Shown: one piece after another, positions 12,201-19,123 of the stretch
Position numbering within the stretch: position 1 is the first letter of the stretch
Layout: each line of letters begins with the position of its first letter
Source of the DNA: Tribonema minus
Lineage: Eukaryota > Sar > Xanthophyceae > Tribonematales > Tribonemataceae
DNA: 64,000 nt
Reading direction: 5' to 3'
Assembly (NCBI GenBank): GCA_017506865.1
Contig: JAFCMP010000112.1
Location: 1,240,001 to 1,304,000 of the forward strand
The notes under the pieces: model-generated
What the model saw: the letters and a program-made list of their open reading frames with translations, nothing else
Database searches by the model: none
What the model was told of the DNA's origin: nothing
Program-made: the position numbers and the translations under genes

Positions 12201-13163
12201 TGTTGATTCATCTGCTCAAATATTGTTACAACATTCTGAACATGAGGATGAAGCATTTTTGAAACCCCATTGATATGCCAGTCTTAGAAATAGAATCTTA
12301 GCGCTATTTCAGGACAAGGCTCATTTGCTTCTTTTTTGGCCCGCATTGAGTGCCAAAATGCCTTTTTCTCGAACACACACATGCTCAACGTGCAGCTCGA
12401 ATGTCGTGACCAGCCATCAGCCATCCGTCTTCCACCTCGGCCTTCATTACAACCCCTTCTGTCTGTGTCGACAACAAGTACGCCATGGCTGCTCCCGACT
12501 CATGTACAATTTGTCTGATGTTGAAGTACAAACTCGTTCTTGAACAGTAGGGATTGGGCTGTTTCTAAGTCACTTGCTGCTGCTGTGATCTATCAAATCA
12601 AGGCCACTCTTGTTTGCCTACCTATGTGCATATGCGATTCCATCATATTTACGCCATCGTCACTAAAAGCTGGGTGCTACAGCTTACTTATTCTATGGAC
12701 AGCGGCACCATTCCCTGAATGTTTTCCATCTTGTGGCGCTTCATTTTTGCCACGCGCTCATCAAATCCACGCCTGCAAATGAATCACGGCTCCCCACACA
12801 TCGTTTTACGCAGGCTTCTACTACATGTCCAACGCGCTAGGCAGACTGGTAGGCGTCCTTCTGGGGGGCGTTGTCTACCAGTACACTGTCGACGAGTTTG
12901 GCCTCTCCGTTGTCCTGTGGATAGCGGCACCATTTCTAATGTTTGCCGGGGTGATTGGCAGCTTCCTCAAGGGGGCCAGGCTCGGGCCAAAGCTGCCTGT
13001 GCCAAAAGGCATTCAAGCGGAGGAAGAAGACTTGACAGAGAAGGAGCTGCTTGGGGAGTCGAAGGGCAATGGCGATGATGTGTGTCAGATAGAGCTCATC
13101 GACGGCAGCACCAGCAGTGCTGTCCACAGCTTTGGCAATGAGCCCATGAACAAGGGGCTGTAG
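279..13163 (+). CDS. arsJ-like: ArsJ-like organoarsenical efflux permease (MFS), spliced, 5' end outside window
   Basis: Multi-exon gene for a major-facilitator permease resembling bacterial ArsJ, which exports organoarsenical such as 1-arseno-3-phosphoglycerate. Coding exons by splice sites and phase: 279-380, 893-1103, 1917-2086, 5554-5771, 9446-9686, a microexon 11214-11229 (or from 11208), and 12814-13163 with the stop. Phases join without error. Recognisable stretches in ArsJ order are VFTNLFGGVAGSKFG, FSGVAKDFMKLTGKS, GMKNATKGLGSLIGA, LSAARFWLFGSRDIWF, FAVNSAIHSYLIVSYSDK and GFYYMSNALGRLVG. Most segments are hydrophobic membrane helices; the last about 65 residues form a hydrophilic acidic tail absent from bacterial relatives as I recall them. 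The N-terminal helices must lie upstream of base 1. Introns are 0.5-3.7 kb and contain decayed exon-edge copies. No GAPDH partner gene, which accompanies bacterial arsJ, is visible. The family call rests on remembered motifs, not a search. Confidence 0.8.
1247..1840 (+). repeat. Three decayed copies of the 5' edge of the ArsJ exon at 1917
   Basis: Each copy has the pyrimidine stretch CAACTGCTGCTGTG, a splice-acceptor CAG and the first 45-90 bases of the exon that encodes GMKNATKGLGSLIG. The acceptors end at 1249, 1469 and 1759; the functional one ends at 1916. The copies carry substitutions, a local duplication of the GTTGGCGGGCACAA stretch (first copy), and then lose similarity. None has the exon's 3' end or donor site. 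Confidence 0.85.
2337..5420 (+). repeat. Five decayed copies of the 5' edge of the ArsJ exon at 5554
   Basis: Acceptor plus the first roughly 75 bases of the exon starting GTCAACTGGTCATCAGTC recur with CAG ending at 2339, 3376, 3610, 5103 and 5332. All five switch at the same point to a shared non-exonic sequence close to CTCACAAACATGCCCTGCAATGTA, which the true exon lacks. Spacing between the last copies is 220-235 bases, so they form a broken tandem array. The copy at 5104 has an in-frame stop. The TIR transposon at 3724-5077 interrupts the array. Confidence 0.85.
3724..5077. mobile_element. TIR DNA transposon, non-autonomous, TA target (Tc1/mariner-like)
   Basis: The left end TACTTCCTCTGTCCCATAAG is matched by an inverted right end ending at 5077; the terminal repeats extend about 32 bases with one mismatch (ATAAG versus ACAAG). 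TA dinucleotides flank both ends (3722-3723 and 5078-5079). The 1,354-base interior has only short ORFs and no recognisable transposase, so it looks non-autonomous. A relative lies at 37113-38434. Confidence 0.7.
5785..8180 (+). repeat. Decayed copies of the 3' edge of the ArsJ exon ending at 5771
   Basis: Downstream of the exon, the sequence encoding GYIIIYGNLQAFSTNMYK with the donor CAA/GTGAGTG recurs in mutated form near 5800-5855, 7598-7650, 7755-7790, 7835-7865 and 8119-8182. The copy near 7650 and the one near 8175 keep a GTGAGTG-like donor. They mirror the upstream 5'-edge copies: acceptor-side copies lie before an exon and donor-side copies after it. Confidence 0.75.
6435..6965. repeat. 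Tandem repeat, three units of 186-191 bases
   Basis: Units start ACCTCTCCCT at 6435, 6626 and 6812 and share CGGCTGC..GATTGCTATATCCAGCTCCTTGGGAGTGTT and a GGGCTGCTGCAAGGC block. ORFs here follow the repeat and have no coherent family signature. The stretch lies inside an ArsJ intron. Confidence 0.8.
8376..9310 (+). repeat. Three decayed copies of the 5' edge of the ArsJ exon at 9446
   Basis: Acceptor-plus-exon-start copies (CAG/GACTGGCGCAGATGGGGTTC in the true exon) have CAG ending at 8378, 8514 and 9239; the true acceptor ends at 9445. Two carry the same upstream block, CATTGAT.ACCTCATCTGATGA then CTTCCATTCACTTGTCTGTCAG, showing that the duplicated unit spanned the intron-exon boundary. A retro-insertion lies between the second and third copies. 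Confidence 0.85.
8724..9097 (+). mobile_element. Short retro-inserted fragment with target-site duplication
   Basis: The 14-base direct repeat GTACATTTTCTCGC occurs at 8710-8723 and 9098-9111 and brackets a 374-base insert ending in TAATAATAAAA. A direct target repeat plus an A-rich tail is the footprint of LINE-type retrotransposition. The end, GTGGACCTAAGCCTCATAATAATAAAA, resembles that near 7501-7530 (GCGGTCCTAAGCCACAATAAAAAA), so two members of one family are likely. No coding domain was recognised. Confidence 0.65.
9780..10770 (+). repeat. Decayed copies of the 3' edge of the ArsJ exon ending at 9686
   Basis: Mutated versions of the exon end coding for TLFAAVFAVNSAIHSYLIVSYSDK with its GTAC-type donor appear at about 9785-9875, 9968-10057, 10410-10455 and 10690-10770. 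Stops and substitutions rule out use as full exons. They are donor-side copies placed downstream of the true exon. Confidence 0.75.
10777..10965 (+). repeat. Tandem duplication, period 96 bases
   Basis: The block TGCCATTTGCTGTTGACAAAAGCGCCTAGTGTGTG followed by TTTGGCGGAGTGGTTGCTGCTGCT occurs at 10781 and again at 10877 with few differences. It is intronic in the ArsJ gene. Confidence 0.85.
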
Positions 13164-14523
13164 TGGCAGCTGCAGCGCTTGTGACTGTGATTGGCTAGCT
13201 GCACAGCAGTGGCATGGTGTGCAAGTGTGTAGCAGTATGCGCTGACAGTATCATGCATGTTGCAGCAGCAGTCTGTCATTTAGGTGGCTTGCGCTCGCAG
13301 TTACGCATCGTTGACTACGCAGCTGCTGCATGGTACGCAAGCTTATGGCATCAAGTGCTGTAGCATGTAAGATGCTGCTGCTGCGACAGCTGCTGCAGCT
13401 CATATGTGGCATGGCATCAAAGTGCTGCACCTGGCAATGCGACCTATACGCGGCTGCAGTGTAGACCGTGGCAGTACACACCGCAAGGAGAAACTTGCGT
13501 CGTTGATTTCTTGGCAGCGCATGTGCTGCAGTTATCATGGTTGAACACTTGCTGTCTCTACAAGACTACTCTCAGCCACTGCCGTCTTTCCGTCTTATGC
13601 AACTGTTGTTTGTAGATGCAACAGATGCATGGGGGGAGAGGGTCATATGCTGCAAGCTGCGTTGTTCAGGTGTAGTCTATTTCGGTGTGTGCGCGCAGTG
13701 CGTATCTTACACTGTTTGGGGAGGCCGTGGGCTCAATATACCAACACGCACGCAGGTCCTCAACTTGGCTGCTGCTGCGTGTGCTCCGTGAATCTCTGTT
13801 AGCCTGCCTTGCATATCGCTTGGCATTCCTACAGCTAACTGTTAACTTGTCTCCTAGTACACTCCCCTTTTCTGGCCCTTGCAGCTGAAATAGATTAAGT
13901 ACACACCCCTGCTTGCGTTGCATGACCCCATGAGCAAGCCGGCAGGCATGTACACGTGTGATTGCATGTACATTTTTGACTTTTTCCAGCTGGTCAGACC
14001 ATGTAAAAGCTTTTCTACTTCGTATACATTTGTCGAAGGTTCACAAAGTCATCGCGAGCGCACAAGCACAGCTCGCTAACACCATTGTAGCTAAGGGCTG
14101 CAATATTACGTAGTTCGTGGAACATGAAGTGCACCCACACGTTGATGTCACAGTAAGGCAGTATGTGGCAGAGGACGACGTCGTGCGGGAGCTGATTCGT
14201 ATGAGATGATTAAACATTGACAATGTTTTCTGCTTCTCTGTGGTTACGGCCTGCAATACTATGTACTACGTAATCAAATACATGATGGGTCTGTATTGCA
14301 GCAAATACATAATCGCAGCTTCTCGTTTCCAAGTGCCTGCTTGACGCAGCTTGTTGACACAATGAGATAAAGTTGATGTTCCCTAGAAAGGTGTAGCGTT
14401 AGCCACAGGCTATATGATTTGCAGTTGAGATGCAGTAGGCAACATGCAGTTTATGCACCTTTTGCTTGCAAACACATAATGGAAAACGTAATGCAATCCA
14501 TACAAGGCTGCCTGAAAACACAG
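13164..14523. other. Intergenic stretch without recognisable gene
   Basis: After the ArsJ stop the sequence has CTG/CAG-rich tracts (13260-13400) and short unrelated ORFs. I see no domain, RNA gene or element end. Confidence 0.5.
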
Positions 14524-14723
14524 AATATTGCAACCCCTATCCCGTACGCGATCAGGATGGCCTTGTATGGGTATCAACGGATGCAGACGAGTCCGTTGAG
14601 CCAGTCACGATGCCGCCCGAGCATTTCCGCAAAGGCTTTCGCACCATCGCGGGCTCCATGAGAATCGCTTGTACGTCGGAGCAGTTCTTGGGAGAACGTC
14701 GTAGACTGCACACACCTCCCTGA
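14524..14723 (+). pseudogene. Possible Rieske-type oxygenase exon or fragment
   Basis: An open segment following a candidate acceptor (ACACAG ending at 14523) encodes CNPYPVRDQDGLVWV, reminiscent of the segment just after the Rieske iron-sulphur motif in pheophorbide a oxygenase-like and other ring-hydroxylating oxygenases, then MPPEHFRKGFRTI. The iron-ligand motifs are not visible nearby and no partner exon was found. It may be a gene remnant, one exon of an unresolved gene, or chance. Confidence 0.3.
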
Positions 14724-15178
14724 AGTGCGCACGTTTGGCAACCACAACTTGTGCTGGCTGCTGCTTTTGGTGGCGCTAGGGAGCTTATTGGTTCTGAAGT
14801 ATCATAGAAGCTACTCAAACATAACTATCCTTGTCAAGCAAGGACTCATCATGTGAGTATAAAACCATGGCCAGCCTCTTTTGCGCAAATCAAACATGAT
14901 CTGAGAGAAGATAAGCAACATTTATCGAATGGAGCAAGGAATTGCACGTGCACTGAGACAGCTTCAAAAAAGGAAATGTACATTTAGGCAACTTTACTAA
15001 GCTGCTGTCTGTGTGACCACATTAGCAGGGGATTGCATACCGCGTTTTTCATGGCTGTTTTTTTGTTTGTGTTTGTTTGTAAACAATTCTGCTTGTGCAC
15101 AGCATGACAAAACACAATGCCGTGACCAAGAAGCACATCAGCCCGTACGCCAAAAAGACCTAACTTGAACCTGACACC

Positions 15179-15597
15179 ATGCAAAAGCTGTCCATGATCG
15201 ACAACTTACAATTGGACAGCCAGGCCCGCATTGATTTCACGAATCTGAAGCTAAAGAACAGATCAGTGCATGTCTTGCACGCGGGAGCTGCAGCCGGCAA
15301 GACTACGCTGTGCACGTCTCTCCTGGCATCAATTGGCGAGCGATACGAGGGCGTACGTACCCTGGCGCTCACGTTCAATGTTGCCGCCGCAGTTGAAGGC
15401 CAGGACAGGAACGAGTGTGAGAGCTGCACGTGGCAGACTATATACAGCTTCATATTTGCACTGTACAAGGAAGATCTCAATACAACTTGGAGTCACAGAG
15501 CAAATACTGGATATCTCACGGCGTGTCCTCGACCATCATGTCACCCCAGAGAGAACAAAAACCTTGAGCAAGCTCTCAACAGCGAATATTGTCTAAG
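15179..15597 (+). pseudogene. SF1 (UvrD/FBH1-like) helicase N-terminal remnant, frameshifted
   Basis: Begins at ATG 15179. Residues about 33-46 carry a Walker A-like HAGAAAGKTTL (motif I), followed by LALTFNVAAAVEGQDR (motif Ia) and CTWQTIYSFIF (motif Ib), the order seen at the N-terminus of UvrD-like helicases, including those of large DNA viruses. Near 15480 the sensible reading moves to another frame (VTEQILDISRRVLDHHVTPE), which stops at 15595-15597. Motifs II-VI are absent. It is a truncated, frameshifted remnant with no ATPase potential on its own. Confidence 0.6.
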
Positions 15598-15937
15598 TCT
15601 GAAGATATTTGAAGCGGGCATGTACAATAATGTCTGGTGGTGCCACAAATTGTTGCAAATGAAGGCCAAGAATTGCACGACACAGAGTGTGGCCTAAGGG
15701 CCAAGGCCACGTGATGCGGCCTGTAGGGGATTGTGCCTTCGGCATGATGTGGGCTTCGCCCAGCCCACACAAAGCGGTTGCAATCTACTCAATTGACTCA
15801 GTCGACACAGTTTAAAGCGCATCACTTGCAATAGACTCAATTGACTCAGTTGACACAATTTCAGCACATCGATTGCGAGCGCAGTGCGCGTGCTTCATTG
15901 TTGGCAAAACTTTTGTTGTGTGCTCTGCATCAACACC

Positions 15938-16129
15938 ATGTACATTGTGGTCCATGGGACGTGCGACTACTGGGAAGAGATCAGAGCGCTCCGTGCAGTC
16001 GCAGTTTTTCATAGCTGCAGTGCCGCCGCTAGGTACTGTGACGAGCACTGCGATTGCCATGTGCTAGAGCTGCCGCTGCCTCGGGACACACAAGACGACA
16101 TTGACGCTATCGAAGAGGTACTCAATTAA
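15938..16129 (+). CDS. Small protein, unknown function
   Basis: A 63-aa ORF from ATG 15938 reading MYIVVHGTCDYWEEIRALRA. The opening short strand, acidic residues and Cys/His-containing middle recall small viral or phage proteins that begin with a YVV.H..D motif; I cannot name the family. It sits between the helicase remnant and another small ORF on the same strand, with only three bases to the next start. Confidence 0.4.
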   Translation: MYIVVHGTCDYWEEIRALRAVAVFHSCSAAARYCDEHCDCHVLELPLPRDTQDDIDAIEEVLN

Positions 16130-16132
16130 GAT

Positions 16133-16378
16133 ATGCTCGGCGCCAGCACGCACCGCAGCTCACACAGACAAACAAGCATGAGCCAGAAAAACAAAAAATA
16201 TTTCGATCCACGTGGAAGGGTTTTCATTTCATTTACATTTCGGAGTTTACACCAAGGCCTTACGTCAGCAGTAGCTGCGGGGGCCGCCAACAATCGCACG
16301 GTACACAGCACGGCGAGGCGGCAAAAAAGACTAATGCTTCATGTGAGGCGCCAGCGTGCGCTGCTGGCGCACCACTGA
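16133..16378 (+). CDS. Small basic protein, unknown
   Basis: An 81-aa ORF from ATG 16133, with a second in-frame ATG (MSQKNKKYFDPRGRVF) at 16178. The product is strongly basic, ending in RRQKRLMLHVRRQRALLAHH, which would suit nucleic-acid binding or a short basic virion peptide, but that is inference. The start lies just after the stop of the previous small ORF. Confidence 0.35.
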   Translation: MLGASTHRSSHRQTSMSQKNKKYFDPRGRVFISFTFRSLHQGLTSAVAAGAANNRTVHSTARRQKRLMLHVRRQRALLAHH

Positions 16379-17169
16379 CAGGCGGCGAGGTCGTGATAGG
16401 CGTGGCCTCCGCACACTTTGAAGTGCATTCGTCACCCTGCTCGGCATCTCAGCTCCCGTCCTCTTCAGGACAAGCAACATCACCTAAACCGCCCAGATCA
16501 GGATGAAGCAGACCATGTGCTCATCGCTCACACCTGCAGATGCATCCGGTGATCAAGGCGATGGTGAGATCTGTCATTGCCAGATGCCACGTCGCAGTGG
16601 ACACGGCATCCGCATACCTGCGGGCACCCTGCCACCCCTTGCACTGTGCGACATCTTGCAGGGTTCGACTAGACACCATCACCGACAGTACTATCAAAGG
16701 TGCCCATTCCATCCTGATAACCATCCTGATGAGGGCTGCTGCAGCTGACACTTGCCTGGTGCTACTGCGCTCCTGGTACGCTGCCTTTGCTGACGAAAGA
16801 GCAGCTGCTCCAAGCTTGGGCTGCTCCTGGGCAGTCGGCTGCTATTGCCTTGCTCTCAGCTGATCCAACCCGAGCTGCTGCCGCCTGCTGCAAGAGCTTC
16901 GTTTCGCTCTTGCAAATCGCAAGGGCTTTCGCTCTTATAAATCGCTCCACGATTTGCTCCTCAATTCGCTGTGATGTTGCTGCTGCAATTGCTGCTGTGC
17001 CGCCTTTGCCTTTTGGGGTCCGCGTTATCCCAACTTCAACATTTCGCCGTGTCACCGAAGGAGCAAATAGGGCAGCAAGGATGCAGGTAGCAAGTGCAAA
17101 TTCGTCATGCTATTGAGGCTTTTGATGCTGTGGTTGCCACCGACGTTCTTGATGCTGCACTGTTTCACT
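16379..17169. other. Intergenic stretch without recognisable gene
   Basis: Contains overlapping Ala/Ser/Cys-rich ORFs on both strands, driven by GCTGCT-type composition, with no motif. Nothing else is seen. Confidence 0.45.
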
Positions 17170-17505
17170 TCACCCCAGCGTTTGTCTGCTCGCTCTCGTA
17201 AACATTTGTAGCGGCTCTTGAATCCATTGCCTCAATTGCATCAAATCATCAAGGGGGTTATCAGACTGATGAAGCATGAGCCTCACGTACTTTTCATATG
17301 CGTCCACTAGCATGTTGGCTTCGATGGTGCCTTTGCACGCCCAGTACTCTTGCTGCTCTCTGCAGTAGTTGATAGTCTCTTCACACTGGTACTCCCTTTC
17401 TTCATACGGCAAGTTGAGGTAAGAAGGGCTGCCTCTGAGTAAATTATCCTCCTGAGCTTGCAGCTGATTGTCCAGGTCAATTAACTCGTCAGCTAGAAAT
17501 TCCAT
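17170..17505 (-). CDS. Acidic hypothetical protein, 111 aa
   Basis: Starts at ATG 17505. The product (MEFLADELIDLDNQLQAQED...) is acidic and predicted mostly helical, rich in Glu, Gln and Tyr. It is unrecognised. It is divergent from the Pro-rich coiled-coil gene at 17629, and both face the AT-rich spacer 17506-17628, so they probably share a control region. Confidence 0.5.
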   Translation of the reverse strand: MEFLADELIDLDNQLQAQEDNLLRGSPSYLNLPYEEREYQCEETINYCREQQEYWACKGTIEANMLVDAYEKYVRLMLHQSDNPLDDLMQLRQWIQEPLQMFTRASRQTLG

Positions 17506-17628
17506 GACTGTTACAAATTAATTCAATTGAAAGAAAAAAAACACCGACAATTATCCGCAGTTTATTTAATTGTATTTAATTAGGTCTGGCTCTCTCACTC
17601 TCTCACTCACTCACTCCAGCAGCACCAT
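17506..17628. promoter_or_regulatory. AT-rich divergent promoter region
   Basis: The spacer between divergent genes holds AAATTAATTCAATTGAAAG, a run of eight A, and TTTATTTAATTGTATTTAATTAGG about 45-70 bases before the ATG at 17629. This contrasts with the GC-balanced coding DNA on both sides. TTTAATT-rich islands also precede the genes at 27577, 50404, 57898, 59939 and 60022. Confidence 0.45.
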
Positions 17629-19104
17629 ATGAGCCAGACAGTGACTTGGATTGGCCAGCAAGTTCCAGTTCAGTGCCCCATGATGTCCCAGATGGATACC
17701 GAGATGACCCCGCCTCCGCCACCGCCATTTCACCACTTTCAGCCACCTCTACCACCTGCGGCATTGCCTCCTCTGCCACCACCTCCACCTGCGACATTCC
17801 CACCGCCTCCACCACCTCCATCTCCCACAAACGCGCCTCCACCACCTGCGGCAATGCCTCCTCTGCCGGCAATGCCTTCACTGCCGCCAGCGCCCATAAG
17901 CGCAATGCGCCAGTTCCAGGATCGCATCGAGCAGACCATCGATCAGACCTACACTCAGACTCCAGAGCAGCAACAGGAGGTCAACAGGGCACTTTCGGAT
18001 CTTCACGGAGTCATCAATCTTCACGTGTCGCAGCTGCACCAGTCCATCGGTCACCTCATCGAGACACCCATCAAAGTGCTGCTGGAGAAGAACACTCTCC
18101 TGCGTGCCGGCAACACAGCTCACCATGAGCTCATCCAGTTTCACCAGCGCCTGATGGATTCAGCCATCTCCAAGCGCGATGATGCCATCTGCGACTTGCG
18201 TGTCAAGCTGGACAAGACCCAAGACGATCTGATTCTGGTCAGCGGCGACTTGTGTCAGCGCAATGAGGAGCTGCTGCAGCTGAAGCAGAGCATCACTCGC
18301 CTCGGCGACGCTCTGCGAACCTGCGAAGATCAAGTGGAGGACGCCTATGTGCGATTGGAGCGGCGGGAGCAGCAGCTGGAAAACACCACCGACTCAATGA
18401 GGCTTTCCAACATCAAGCTCGATGACGCCCTGGAGAGTCTGCGCCAGTGCGACACTACCATCACGGGATTGCGCGGCGAGCTAAAGCAGAAGTGCGAGGA
18501 GAACGCCATGCTCAAGGAGAGGCTGCTCACCAACAACAATCCTGACGCTCACCTTCCTTGGCTCAACCACGACAACGATGGCAGCAGTGAGGAAGATGCA
18601 GGCGCTGCGCTCATCGAGCTCTCACGAGGCGACAAGGTGGCGGCCAAGCGAGCGTGTGTAGAATACTCGTGGATCACCGTCGACGGCGAGGCGGGATCTC
18701 TCGGCAGGCATGTAGATGGCAATGACCTCGTGAGGGTGCTAGTCCTTAGCCCGTTCGACACACCGGTGCCTCTCACCCTAGAAGAGGCAGAAGAGTACGT
18801 CAGCACAAACAGCTTCGTGTATGGCGTTCCTCTGGAGTGTGGCATTGTCTTCCATCTGTTTCTCAAAGATCCCTCCAAGACATACTCTCGCGTGCCCCTC
18901 GGAGCCGCGTGGAACTCTATATTTGACAAGTACCTGGAGCTTGCAGCAATCAAGGATCGCGTCCGTGTTCATGTGTGCAACAGCAACGTGAACACGCTCA
19001 CTTTGCCTTCCATGAAGAACGGCGACATCAAGTTCAAGACACGCAAGGGACTGTACAACAACATGGGATGTGTGGTTGCGGCGTTCAACAACAAGAGTCT
19101 CTGA
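17629..19104 (+). CDS. Pro-rich, coiled-coil hypothetical protein (virus-like), 491 aa
   Basis: Intronless. Residues 25-95 are almost entirely Pro with Ala, Phe and Leu (runs of five to seven Pro). Residues about 100-310 form a long coiled coil with heptad-like Leu/Ile spacing (DRIEQTIDQTYTQTPEQQQE; LLQLKQSITRLGDALRTCED). A linker rich in Asp/Glu follows, then a compact C-terminal domain (about 345-491) beginning SWITVDGEAGSLGRHVDG and ending VVAAFNNKSL, which I do not recognise. The layout fits a structural or scaffolding protein. It is convergent with the LamG gene, with 19 bases between the stops. Confidence 0.6.
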   Translation: MSQTVTWIGQQVPVQCPMMSQMDTEMTPPPPPPFHHFQPPLPPAALPPLPPPPPATFPPPPPPPSPTNAPPPPAAMPPLPAMPSLPPAPISAMRQFQDRIEQTIDQTYTQTPEQQQEVNRALSDLHGVINLHVSQLHQSIGHLIETPIKVLLEKNTLLRAGNTAHHELIQFHQRLMDSAISKRDDAICDLRVKLDKTQDDLILVSGDLCQRNEELLQLKQSITRLGDALRTCEDQVEDAYVRLERREQQLENTTDSMRLSNIKLDDALESLRQCDTTITGLRGELKQKCEENAMLKERLLTNNNPDAHLPWLNHDNDGSSEEDAGAALIELSRGDKVAAKRACVEYSWITVDGEAGSLGRHVDGNDLVRVLVLSPFDTPVPLTLEEAEEYVSTNSFVYGVPLECGIVFHLFLKDPSKTYSRVPLGAAWNSIFDKYLELAAIKDRVRVHVCNSNVNTLTLPSMKNGDIKFKTRKGLYNNMGCVVAAFNNKSL

Positions 19105-19123
19105 GTCGGTGTCAAAAAATGAA

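Noticed and set aside
13164-15178. A GAPDH partner for the ArsJ-like permease
   Set aside because: No GAPDH motif (such as a Rossmann GFGRIGR or SCTTNC) is present in the flanking 2 kb or elsewhere in the window.
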